Assembly (NCBI GenBank): GCA_021498095.1 | Contig: JAIZWK010000001.1 | Location: forward strand, 1,847,666-1,911,665 | From: Candidatus Harpocratesius repetitus | Lineage (GTDB): Archaea > Asgardarchaeota > Lokiarchaeia > Sigyniarchaeales > Promethearchaeaceae | Length of the DNA stretch: 64,000 bases | Direction: 5' to 3' | Shown: positions 1 through 8,022 of the stretch, piece after piece | Layout: the number at the start of each line of letters is the position of its first letter | How positions within the stretch are numbered: the stretch's first letter is position 1 | Translations under genes and position numbers: made by a program | Notes under the pieces: model-generated | Database searches by the model: none | What the model saw: the letters and a program-made list of their open reading frames with translations, nothing else | Told to the model about the DNA's origin: nothing

Positions 1-1092
1 AAGTCTACCTGAAACATCAAGTTCGCGCACAGGTAGCATCACAACTTCTCGGCAGATTGTAGAAATATCGGAGCCAGAATATCCTTCAGTCGCTGCAGCT
101 AACGCCTTAAAATCAACTGTATCATCCTTTTCGACACCCTTTGTGCAAAGTTCAAATATTTTTTCCCTTCCCTCAATTGAGGGTAATCCAACATAAATTT
201 TTTTCTCAAAACGGCGAAGAACTGCACTATCTATTTGCCAAGGCAAGTTTGTGGCAGCCATTACTGTTACTAACTTATCACTTTCACTTTTGACCCCTTG
301 CATCTCTTGAAGAAATTGAGTTTTCAAACGACGCTCCCCTCCACCTTCATTTCCACTTCCCCGTTTTCCTGCAATACTATCGATTTCATCCATGAAAATA
401 AGGGAAGGTGCGTCTAATCTTGCCACTTTAAATAGAGTTTTTAGTAATTTTTCAGATTCACCCAACCATTTGCTAACCAAACTTGCAGAATCTGCCGCAA
501 AAAACTTTACACCGCATTCATTTGCGGCCGCTTTAGCTAATAATGTTTTTCCACAACCAGGTGGGCCGAAAAGTAGTATTCCTCTCCAAGGCTTACGTGC
601 CCCTGTAAAAAGTTCAGGATGTGCCATTGGTAATACAACTGCTTCACGAATTGCCTGTTTTGGTATTTCCATTCCTGCTACATCATCCCATGTTTCTTTA
701 GGTCGTTCGGTGATAATCGTACCGTCAATTACTTTTCGAAGTTCTTTTTCTTCATCAGTTATTTCTTCTTGTTCTTCGTCATCTGTTTTGTTTTCATCTC
801 TCTCGTCTTTTGTTCGCTTTTTTGAAGATGGACCTTTTCCTCCTGAGGGCACTTTTATTTTCTTTTTGCTCATGTTGGTTAGCAATTCTGCACGTTTGAA
901 GTATTGTTTTGCTTTATCGATTGCCAAAGCTTTCAATTTTGAATTCTTACAAAACTTTGCAAAATCATATAGAGTTTCTGATGCAGAAAGATACTTATCG
1001 GCAGCTGCATCGAATTGCTTGTTACGATCCAATTCTATGGCTTGATTTGCCATCTTTATTGCTGCGTTAAAAATAGCATTATCGTTGGTCAT
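1..1092 (-). CDS. vps4: Vps4-type AAA ATPase with MIT domain (ESCRT disassembly ATPase), partial
   Basis: The ATG is at 1092 and the reading frame stays open to the window edge, so the C-terminus is missing (364 codons seen). Residues 1-75 form a three-helix MIT domain and 80-115 a charged linker. The AAA core follows, with Walker A GPPGCGKT near residue 176, Walker B with DEID near 235, sensor-1 AATN and the RRF arginine-finger segment. In this family the hexamer pulls ESCRT-III subunits out of membrane-bound filaments, and the MIT domain binds their C-terminal tails. A MIT-AAA protein of this form is typical of Asgard archaea and eukaryotes; Sulfolobales CdvC is the other archaeal version. 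Downstream genes, possibly ESCRT-III, would lie outside the window. Identification is firm; the substrate is inferred. Confidence 0.93.
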   Translation of the reverse strand, partial: MTNDNAIFNAAIKMANQAIELDRNKQFDAAADKYLSASETLYDFAKFCKNSKLKALAIDKAKQYFKRAELLTNMSKKKIKVPSGGKGPSSKKRTKDERDENKTDDEEQEEITDEEKELRKVIDGTIITERPKETWDDVAGMEIPKQAIREAVVLPMAHPELFTGARKPWRGILLFGPPGCGKTLLAKAAANECGVKFFAADSASLVSKWLGESEKLLKTLFKVARLDAPSLIFMDEIDSIAGKRGSGNEGGGERRLKTQFLQEMQGVKSESDKLVTVMAATNLPWQIDSAVLRRFEKKIYVGLPSIEGREKIFELCTKGVEKDDTVDFKALAAATEGYSGSDISTICREVVMLPVRELDVSGRL

Positions 1093-1352
1093 GGTTATTC
1101 ACTTTTTTCGATTTTCTAATAGCAAAACGAGAGAGTGGGTTTTTCTGTTCTACTATTATAAGTATTTTTGTAGGCTTAAAAATTATTTTTACAACCAGTA
1201 GCTATCAATAATTAAAATTCGGAAAAAAATTAAAAGAATTTCAAGAAAATTTGGTTAAAAAGATTTGATTTTAATTAAGAGAAATGAAAAATCCAAATTA
1301 TAGACGAAATCACAGAAAAAATGAAAGAAAGAAAAGAAGTTCTATCCTCTTT

Positions 1353-2186
1353 TTATCCTTTTCTAAGATTATGAAGGAATCGAGGCCAAAATAGCAACCA
1401 AATGCAAATTGCCAGCAAATAATTCCATTCTAAGATCGCTGAAATTTCTTTATCAAAAAAAAATTTATTCAAAATAAATGATCCCAAACACAAAATACCC
1501 GAGATTTGAAAATACATTTTTAAAACGTACATTGGAAAAAGCTTTTTCTCGTTTCCATTTCTGTGAAAAAATAATTTTTGAGACTCTATAATTTGAAAGC
1601 TTAAATTAGCAGTATAATAATAGCCCAAAAAGGCAATGAGTGCGAATATGTAGTGAATTGCTCCTAAATCTAATGGGAAAATGCCAACAAATGAAAACCC
1701 TAAAGCTGATAATATTCCCACAAATAAAAATTGCTTTGCTTTTTTAGGATGAATTGTTTTAAACTTCCCTGTTAAATAGATTATGTATGGAATATGGGCA
1801 ATTCCATTAAGTATCACCCCAATTCGCCAATATATACTTCCAATTGGATTCAAACCAGGACTTCCTTGATCGCTAATTGTATTTTTCCAGAAAAAATAAT
1901 CCGTTGGATAAAGTATTTGTGCAAGAATTGAAACAAGAACTAATCCTGAAAATACAATCCAGATATAAGAACGAATAAATCTAAAATTAAAACTCTGAAA
2001 ATAATTAAAATTCTGAAAGTATTTAAAATCTTTTTGCTTAGAAATAAATCCTTTATCTGTTTTTAACTTGAAATCTTCACCAAATTTTCTAGTTCGACCG
2101 AATTCTGTATCAAGATCTCCTTTTTCATTTCCATTTCTTGTATTCATAATTACTTTTGATTTTATCATTGTTTTGGGTAGAAGCAT
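1353..2186 (-). CDS. DUF998-like multi-pass membrane protein
   Basis: About 277 residues. The ATG at 2186 is preferred because AGGTGA (2192-2197, minus strand) lies five bases upstream; a GTG at 2195 overlaps that site. The first ~70 residues are polar and rich in Phe and Lys. Five or six hydrophobic segments follow. The pattern ISDQGSPGLNPIGSIYWR after helix 1, and GIFPLD followed by a His in a later helix, match the DUF998 family. That family has no established activity. The gene stands alone, with a pair of near-identical 16-bp repeats upstream (2226-2280) that may control it. The family call is moderate and function is unknown. Confidence 0.6.
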   Translation of the reverse strand: MLLPKTMIKSKVIMNTRNGNEKGDLDTEFGRTRKFGEDFKLKTDKGFISKQKDFKYFQNFNYFQSFNFRFIRSYIWIVFSGLVLVSILAQILYPTDYFFWKNTISDQGSPGLNPIGSIYWRIGVILNGIAHIPYIIYLTGKFKTIHPKKAKQFLFVGILSALGFSFVGIFPLDLGAIHYIFALIAFLGYYYTANLSFQIIESQKLFFHRNGNEKKLFPMYVLKMYFQISGILCLGSFILNKFFFDKEISAILEWNYLLAICIWLLFWPRFLHNLRKG

Positions 2187-2225
2187 TTTTTTCACCTTTT
2201 AACTTATGTAGATTCAACAATATTT

Positions 2226-2280
2226 GTTATATCTATATAGTGTAAATTCATATATATAAACTTTGTCATATCTATATAGT
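2226..2280. promoter_or_regulatory. Pair of 16-bp direct repeats with palindromic CTATATAG core
   Basis: GTTATATCTATATAGT (2226-2241) and GTCATATCTATATAGT (2265-2280) differ at one base and are 39 bp apart. Each has the perfect 8-bp palindrome CTATATAG. A TATA-like stretch (2251-2260) lies between them. The position 40-95 bp upstream of the membrane-protein gene suggests an operator pair or a promoter with two regulator sites. Function is inferred from position and symmetry only. Confidence 0.4.
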
Positions 2281-2341
2281 CGTGAAGAATGCTTTTTACT
2301 TCATTTTAAAATGTATGAAAAATTTCATACTGTTTACCATT

Positions 2342-2674
2342 TTATTTGTGAATTTTAGCAGCTATATCAATTAATTGTGTTTCAGATAAAAGATCAAGCA
2401 GTTTTAAAAAGATGTCCCAATCCTGCGAGCTAAATAAGTTATGAATAACACAAATAAATCCCCATCTTACAATAAATTTTAAATGATTTTGTACGATAGG
2501 AATAAATTCGTTTCTAAATACAGCACCACCTAATTCTAAAAAAAAATGGATTTCATCATATCGCATATAATTAACTACTTTCCAGCCCCAACTAAGAAAT
2601 TTTTGAGATTTATCCTGATTAAGAAGGGATTTTTTACTTTGAAGTGGTGTATTCACTGATACTAACTTATTCAT
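2342..2674 (-). CDS. Hypothetical protein, 110 residues
   Basis: An open frame starting with ATG, with no competing frame. The sequence is rich in Leu, Ile, Phe and Trp, with likely amphipathic helices around residues 40-105 (for example SSQDWDIFLKLLDLLSETQL). There is no signal peptide, convincing membrane span, metal-binding pattern or catalytic motif. I do not recognise a family. It is transcribed in the same direction as the DUF998-like gene but is separated from it by about 155 bp that hold the repeat pair, so it is probably independent. Confidence 0.4.
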   Translation of the reverse strand: MNKLVSVNTPLQSKKSLLNQDKSQKFLSWGWKVVNYMRYDEIHFFLELGGAVFRNEFIPIVQNHLKFIVRWGFICVIHNLFSSQDWDIFLKLLDLLSETQLIDIAAKIHK

Positions 2675-3009
2675 AATAATTCTATATTGATGTGATGTTG
2701 TTGTATTTTAATTCCGAAGAAATCTGGAAAGCGATGAAAATCATATGTTTTGCATAATATCTATCTTTTCAAACAAGGAATTTTCTTAATTATTTAATAA
2801 AAAATTTTTGGCGAAATATGTCGATTTTTATCCTCCGGAGGATAATAAAATTAAATACAAAAAAAACAATTAATGAAAAGAACATAATAAGAAAATTAAT
2901 GAATAATCAAAGAAGAGTGAAGTTTTCTGCAGGAATTTTGCTTATGCGGGGGAGTATTCTTTGGTAACTTAATTCTACTAAGAAAAGCGAAAAAAAATAT
3001 CATTATGAT
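2675..3009. other. Intergenic region of 335 bp, AT-rich
   Basis: No open frame of note on either strand. It holds the perfect 18-bp palindrome at 2828-2845, which stands out for its G+C-rich centre. The right part (about 2940-3005) lies just downstream of the persulfide dioxygenase gene and probably holds its transcript end. Nothing else was recognised. Confidence 0.5.
2828..2845. promoter_or_regulatory. Perfect 18-bp palindrome
   Basis: TTATCCTCCGGAGGATAA is exactly self-complementary with no loop. The central CCTCCGGAGG is unusual in an AT-rich spacer. The absence of a loop argues against a simple terminator hairpin and favours a dimeric regulator site. It lies about 155 bp upstream of the 110-residue gene (2674, minus) and about 165 bp beyond the stop of the persulfide dioxygenase. 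Function is inferred. Confidence 0.4.
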
Positions 3010-4131
3010 TTAAATAGCACGCAGATTATTCAACTTTATACCTTTCCATTTTTTTATTCCCCCTTCCACGAAGAGAAGATTTTGAAATCCTAATTTCTTC
3101 AATATTCGTGCAGCAATTTCCGCTCTTTTTCCTGAGCCACAAATAGTAATTATCTTTTTATCACGCCATTTTAATAGTTGGGAAATATCGTTCATGATTG
3201 AAGATAAAGGAATATGATTTGCTTCAGGAATAGTTCCTAATTTTCCAGATAATTCTTTTTCTGAACGTACATCTAATAAAATATAGTCTTTATTATCTTT
3301 CAATATCTGAGAAAATACAAGAGGTGAAATCGCCTTAACAGAATATTTTTCCAAAGAAGGATCTAAAGTACCTAATGATTCACATGCTGGACTATCCAAT
3401 GGAACCCATGCTGATTTGGGATCTTGCGTGCACTGATAATTCGCTTTCAATACATCCTTCATCCAATCAGCTGGTCCTAAAACTAAATCGCTTAGATATT
3501 CAACATATGCTTCTTGATTAGTAAATTTAAGATATGGATTTGTTTGCTTTTGCTCTCCAAGTGTTGTAGGTTGTCTTCCACGGTATTCATGAGCAGGATA
3601 TACGATTAAATTATCAGGTAATCGCTTAATTTTTTCTAATGATATCCAATGTTGTTCTGGGGAACCTCCAGGTAAATCATCTCTTCCAGCTCCAGCTTCT
3701 CCTAAAAATAATGAATCTCCAGTAAAAAATTTCCCCAGAATTATTAAAGATATAGAATCTAAAGTGTGTCCAGGTGTTTCTAAAATTTTTATAGGAATTC
3801 CTTCAAAATTAATCTCCATTTCATCTTGAACCTTTAGTGAAACACATCGAACTTGAGAATATTTACTCATAACTAAATCTGGTTCAACCTCTTTGTATTT
3901 TTCTTTTAGTGCGGCTGCAGCTGAAATATGGTCGGCGTGAGTATGTGTATCGAAAATGTATTTAAGTGTATATTTATTTTGCTCAATTATATCAATATAA
4001 TCTTGTAGATGCTCTAATTGTGGGTCTATCAACGCAATTGATGATGAGTTAATCGGCCGAATTAGGTATGCTTTACAAGTATGGTCTGGATTAATCATTT
4101 GAAAATAATATTCTTGATCCTTTGTTAGCAT
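3010..4131 (-). CDS. Persulfide dioxygenase-like metallo-beta-lactamase fused to rhodanese
   Basis: 373 residues. The N-terminal metallo-beta-lactamase domain has the HTHADH motif at residues 63-68, the GHTLDSIS segment and a downstream His in YPAHEYRG, as in ETHE1-type enzymes that oxidise glutathione or CoA persulfide to sulfite at a mononuclear iron. The C-terminal rhodanese domain (about 270-365) has the active-site loop CGSGKRAE, with the nucleophile Cys331. Fused MBL-rhodanese proteins are a known arrangement. The DUF302 gene is 31 bp upstream in the same direction, and a divergent thioredoxin gene follows, which suggests a sulfane-sulfur handling module. The low-molecular-weight thiol used is unknown. 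Confidence 0.88.
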   Translation of the reverse strand: MLTKDQEYYFQMINPDHTCKAYLIRPINSSSIALIDPQLEHLQDYIDIIEQNKYTLKYIFDTHTHADHISAAAALKEKYKEVEPDLVMSKYSQVRCVSLKVQDEMEINFEGIPIKILETPGHTLDSISLIILGKFFTGDSLFLGEAGAGRDDLPGGSPEQHWISLEKIKRLPDNLIVYPAHEYRGRQPTTLGEQKQTNPYLKFTNQEAYVEYLSDLVLGPADWMKDVLKANYQCTQDPKSAWVPLDSPACESLGTLDPSLEKYSVKAISPLVFSQILKDNKDYILLDVRSEKELSGKLGTIPEANHIPLSSIMNDISQLLKWRDKKIITICGSGKRAEIAARILKKLGFQNLLFVEGGIKKWKGIKLNNLRAI

Positions 4132-4162
4132 GCGTGTTTTTCCTCATTTGTCTTAAATTCTT

Positions 4163-4555
4163 TTAAAAACGCTCCCAAGCACGGTGAACAGCAGCACCAG
4201 TCATCTCAATTACCGGTTTCATTTCACTTTCTGGTGCGAGTCCAATTGCTGGTGCGATTTTCATAATTGAAATATGAGATACATAAATCTTGCCTAAATC
4301 TTCATATACAGCAAAACTACATGGAAATAATAATCCAACATCTTTTGAAACATCCAATGCTGCTTTAGCAAATTCAGGACCGCATGCTAAGATGATTGTA
4401 TATCGTGGATACTCGATGCCTAATTTTTTTTTAAACATCTCATCGAGAGATTTGATTAGCATAACGTTAAAACCCTCTTCGCCAACAATTTTTGTTACAG
4501 TTGCTACTGCTTCATCAAAATTCATATTCATTTTTTTTTTTAGAAAGTCAACCAT
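4163..4555 (-). CDS. DUF302 domain protein
   Basis: About 130 residues from the ATG at 4555; a longer form from a TTG at 4621 adds 22 basic residues and seems less likely. The DUF302 pattern is clear: FDEAVATVTKIVGEEGFNV, then KKLGIEYPRYTIILACGPEF, then GLLFPCSFAVYED. DUF302 proteins form small alpha/beta dimers found in sulfur-oxidising and other microbes. Their biochemical role is not settled. It lies 31 bp upstream of the persulfide dioxygenase and is probably co-transcribed, which fits a sulfur-related job. The two cysteines (ACGP and FPCS) are family features. Confidence 0.8.
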   Translation of the reverse strand: MVDFLKKKMNMNFDEAVATVTKIVGEEGFNVMLIKSLDEMFKKKLGIEYPRYTIILACGPEFAKAALDVSKDVGLLFPCSFAVYEDLGKIYVSHISIMKIAPAIGLAPESEMKPVIEMTGAAVHRAWERF

Positions 4556-4740
4556 TTTACTCAAAATTTTTTTAATTTTTGTCCTCAAAAAGGTTGTGCT
4601 TTGTAAAAATAGAGAAATCAAGCGCTGGATTTAGAATTAATAACAAGCAAAATACGATCTTTATTCCAATAAATTTTAAATCATTTTTTGCTTACTTTCG
4701 AAGGCTCAAATTTCTTAACTGAGATCTCCTTATTTCAAAT

Positions 4741-5130
4741 ATGGTCAAAGAAATTACTGAAGATGAACTCGATGAGTTGATCAAAACCAAAAAAATTGTT
4801 ATTGTTGATTTTTCAGCTGTTTGGTGTATGCCATGTAAATCACTAGGAAAAGTCTTAGAAGAAAAAGTTGCTCCAAAATTAAAAGATCGAGACGATGTTG
4901 CATTAGTAAAAATTGATATCGATAAAAATCGTGGTATTGCTGAGGGTTTGCAAATTATGTCCGTTCCAAGTATGATGTTTTTCTTTAAAGGGCAACGAAT
5001 TGTATTTCAAGGTGAAAATGGGCAGAATGAAGACCGTATTGTAGGATTTGCTCCAAATATTGATGAAATTATTTTTGGATTAATAGAGCAGTTAGATAAT
5101 ACCCCAGAAACCCCAGCAGAGAATTTATAA
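4741..5130 (+). CDS. trxA: Thioredoxin
   Basis: 129 residues with the thioredoxin fold. The redox site is VWCMPCKS, with cysteines at 29 and 32, and the cis-proline segment is IMSVPSMMFF. The active site WCMPC differs from the bacterial WCGPC but is within family range. Thioredoxins reduce disulfides and persulfides on cytosolic proteins. It is divergent from the DUF302/persulfide-dioxygenase pair, across a spacer of about 185 bp, so the two units may share control and substrate. Confidence 0.92.
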   Translation: MVKEITEDELDELIKTKKIVIVDFSAVWCMPCKSLGKVLEEKVAPKLKDRDDVALVKIDIDKNRGIAEGLQIMSVPSMMFFFKGQRIVFQGENGQNEDRIVGFAPNIDEIIFGLIEQLDNTPETPAENL

Positions 5131-5208
5131 TAAATAATTGAATTTATCGTGTATAATTTTGTTTTTATTTATTTTTATGAATATTGATTCTCTATTAATT
5201 CTGTTTTC

Positions 5209-6177
5209 TTAAATATTTGATTTTTTCTTTCGTTTTGCTTTCTTTTTTTCAGGTAAAGGTTTTCTGAAGATAAGGAAATAATGATGATGCACATTTGAGA
5301 TATAAGTGTTAGGATAGCCCCAAATTCCTAATTTTTTATCGCGTTGACACCACAAGAATTCTTGGCACAGCTGCCAGCCGAATTTTCGCATTTCTAAAGC
5401 GAATTCCCATGCAATAGGATAAAATTGTTGTTTTGCTTTAAGTAAATTCTGCATAATTACTGCAATATAAGCTCCAGGGCGCATTACTTCCAATATTTTA
5501 GCGTAAATTTGAAGTAACTCGTTTAAAAATTCTGAATATTCTGCAATATTTCCCATATCTTGCGTACTTTCAGAAAAGGTTAAATCTAGTCCTTCTGCTT
5601 TACGATCTTTATGCGTGCTGTTTGAACCACCACGGGAATGATGCAACATATCCCAATATGGCGGAGAAGAAATGCAGAAATCAAATTTGGGAAGTCCCAA
5701 TTTGGGAATATTTCTAGCATCTCCAACTACAATATATTGATTTGTTCTTTGCGCTGCAATTTTTGCCCATTTTTCTGTTAATTCAATTCCGACTCCATTA
5801 CGATGAGTCTGATCACAGGCAACTAAGGTTGATCCAGTTCCTAAAAACGGATCTAATACCCACATTCCTTCCTTAGTAAAAAATTTGATAAATTTTCCAA
5901 TCAGATCCTCTGGAAATTTTGCAGGATGAAGATGTTCTTGCAAATTTTTATTTCTAGGTGGAGGATGATGTTCAAACCATGATCGTGTAAATTTAATCCA
6001 TTCTGTGCCTGTAAGGTTGTTTAAAGTATTTCGAGGACTGTATTTTCCACGACCTTCAATCTCAATGGGTTCACTAGGTTCTTCAATTTTAGAAAAGTGT
6101 GGTACAAATATTGATGAAGAAGAAGAATCTTCGTTGGAATGTTGCAATGTAAGTAAATCTTTGGCATAGAGAAGCAT
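5209..6177 (-). CDS. Site-specific DNA methyltransferase (N4-cytosine/N6-adenine type)
   Basis: About 322 residues from the ATG at 6177; the longer form to 6237 would overlap the divergent flavoprotein start. Motif I (DPFLGTGST, about 109-117) follows an HPAKFP segment, and the catalytic motif IV (SPPYWDML, about 171-178) comes after it. This is the order of amino-methyltransferases with motif I before motif IV. The tail is lysine-rich (KKKAKRKKK). No restriction endonuclease gene is adjacent, so this looks like a solitary enzyme. Recognition sequence and base specificity cannot be read from the sequence. Confidence 0.85.
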   Translation of the reverse strand: MLLYAKDLLTLQHSNEDSSSSSIFVPHFSKIEEPSEPIEIEGRGKYSPRNTLNNLTGTEWIKFTRSWFEHHPPPRNKNLQEHLHPAKFPEDLIGKFIKFFTKEGMWVLDPFLGTGSTLVACDQTHRNGVGIELTEKWAKIAAQRTNQYIVVGDARNIPKLGLPKFDFCISSPPYWDMLHHSRGGSNSTHKDRKAEGLDLTFSESTQDMGNIAEYSEFLNELLQIYAKILEVMRPGAYIAVIMQNLLKAKQQFYPIAWEFALEMRKFGWQLCQEFLWCQRDKKLGIWGYPNTYISNVHHHYFLIFRKPLPEKKKAKRKKKSNI

Positions 6178-6235
6178 CTTTAGTGAAAATATGCATGGAA
6201 ATCTTTTATTTATTCGGATTTTTATATCAACTTGC

Positions 6236-7480
6236 ATGGTAAAAAATGATTTTATAACTAATGATAACGATCACATTTTTCATTTTGATGTTTGTATTAT
6301 TGGTGGGGGTATCGCAGGTAATTTTTTAGCTTCACTTCTATGTTCTTCTTACTCGAATTCTTTAAATTCGCCGATTTCTGTATGTGTTGTAGAAGAACAT
6401 TCCGAAATTGGGTTTCCCTTTCAATGTGCTGGAATTGTTTCTCAAAAATTATTATCTTTAGTAAGAATTCCAAAAGAAATTGTTTTAAATCGCATTGATA
6501 AAGCATATTTATATTCTCCTAATCTCCAAAGTATTTGTGTTTCTGCCCAAGAGCGCCCCGTAGTAATCAATAGGATTGCATTTGATAAGTATTTTGCAAA
6601 AAAGGCGCTTGAACATGGGGCAGTTTATTTCATGAAGGAAAAATTCCTTCGATTTAAGCAAATTAACAAAAAATTAGTTGAAGTTCAAACCAATCATCGA
6701 AAAATCACTTGTAATATTTTGGTCGGTGCTGATGGTCCAATTTCTCAAGTTGGTCGCCAATTTGGGCATAAAAATATCGTTATTCCAGCAGCACAAGTTC
6801 GGGCTCGAATAAATCATCCTTATAATATTACTTCGATGTATTTTAATGATAGATGGCGCGAATTATTCGGATACATTGTTCCAGAAGGAAAAAATGGGAT
6901 TTCTCGCATTGGATTAGCGTGCCAACATCATACACTCCAAAAATTAAAACAGTTTCTACAAATACTTCATGTTTCTTCATTGAGTATCGAAGATAGGCAA
7001 GGTGGTATAATTCCTATTGGTGTTCCTAATCGATTTGTTTGGGACAATGTGGTCTTAATCGGTGATTCTGCAGGATTTGTTAAAGCAACTACTGGTGGAG
7101 GTATTATTATGATCTTAAGTGCCGCAAAGATCTTAGCTCCTGCTATTTTTAGTGCCTTAAATAATCAGGATTTTTCTTACCAATTCTTTCGTAGAAAATA
7201 TCAGCGGCCATTTAAAAGAACTTTGGGAATAGAGTTGAAAATTCACTTTTTGATTCGTATTTTCCTTTTAAATTTACGAAAAGCGGATTATAAGCGACTT
7301 TTCAAATTTTATCAACTTTCAAAGATCCAAAAGATGGTTTTCGATGATGCAGATATGGATTTTCCCGGTCGAATTATAAAAAAACTACTAATGACATCAG
7401 AGTTTTGGAGATATATTCTGCCAATTTCTTTTCGTTACTTGAAATTAGTACCAATTTTTATCAGAATAATTTTAACATAA
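6236..7480 (+). CDS. Geranylgeranyl reductase family FAD-dependent oxidoreductase
   Basis: About 414 residues from the ATG at 6236; an earlier ATG at 6191 would overlap the divergent gene. The N-terminus holds the Rossmann motif DVCIIGGGIAGN. The FQCAGIVS segment matches the conserved cysteine loop of archaeal geranylgeranyl reductases, and GDSAGFVKATTGGGI is the second FAD-binding motif of the family. These enzymes saturate the isoprenoid chains of archaeal membrane lipids using reduced FAD. Paralogs with other roles occur, so the substrate is not certain. The C-terminus ends in hydrophobic and basic stretches that could touch the membrane. Confidence 0.85.
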   Translation: MVKNDFITNDNDHIFHFDVCIIGGGIAGNFLASLLCSSYSNSLNSPISVCVVEEHSEIGFPFQCAGIVSQKLLSLVRIPKEIVLNRIDKAYLYSPNLQSICVSAQERPVVINRIAFDKYFAKKALEHGAVYFMKEKFLRFKQINKKLVEVQTNHRKITCNILVGADGPISQVGRQFGHKNIVIPAAQVRARINHPYNITSMYFNDRWRELFGYIVPEGKNGISRIGLACQHHTLQKLKQFLQILHVSSLSIEDRQGGIIPIGVPNRFVWDNVVLIGDSAGFVKATTGGGIIMILSAAKILAPAIFSALNNQDFSYQFFRRKYQRPFKRTLGIELKIHFLIRIFLLNLRKADYKRLFKFYQLSKIQKMVFDDADMDFPGRIIKKLLMTSEFWRYILPISFRYLKLVPIFIRIILT

Positions 7481-7593
7481 AGATGAAAGAGTGAAATAAG
7501 TGAAAAGTTAAATTTGTCGTTTTTTGTGATGACATTTTTAGCCTCCCTTTTTTTTAAATAGCATGCATTTCGCTTTATTAGTGTTGAAAAAAA

Positions 7594-8022
7594 ATGAATT
7601 CTTTATCTAAATCTTCATCTCCTCAAATGATAACTTTATTGAAAACTAACAATAAGAAATTTTTTTTTCTGTTCATAGGAAGTACAATTGGAATAATTTA
7701 TGTAATTCTGAAATATATCATTCAAAAAACAGATATATCACCAATTATTTTTTCAGCCCTTTTTCTGGTTTCAACTTCCAGTTTTTTATTTGGTGTATAT
7801 TATTGGAGTATTAATTTAACAAAAAGCCAATTATTTCTTCTCGGTTCAGTGAGTATGTTGGTTGGAAGTGGATTTCTTTTCGTTTTTATCTTGAATAAAA
7901 ATCAAATTTTCATGGATTTTGGAATAATTGGTATCGTTATCGGTATTTTTGCGCTTTTCTACTTCACTCTGTTATTACTTGGCAAGAAAATAGATAAAGA
8001 ATCAGAATATGATTATGAGTAA
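7594..8022 (+). CDS. Hypothetical four-helix membrane protein
   Basis: 142 residues with four hydrophobic segments (about 28-50, 52-75, 80-102 and 108-132) and a charged tail KKIDKESEYDYE. No family was recognised. It is convergent with the Eco57I-like methyltransferase gene: the two 3' ends overlap by 10 bp (8013-8022). The spacer after the flavoprotein is about 110 bp, so it probably has its own promoter. Confidence 0.6.
   Translation: MNSLSKSSSPQMITLLKTNNKKFFFLFIGSTIGIIYVILKYIIQKTDISPIIFSALFLVSTSSFLFGVYYWSINLTKSQLFLLGSVSMLVGSGFLFVFILNKNQIFMDFGIIGIVIGIFALFYFTLLLLGKKIDKESEYDYE

Noticed and set aside
392..1045. Plus-strand open frame of 217 codons
   Set aside because: It lies wholly antisense to the Vps4 gene, and its product has a low-complexity Ser/Phe composition typical of a shadow frame.
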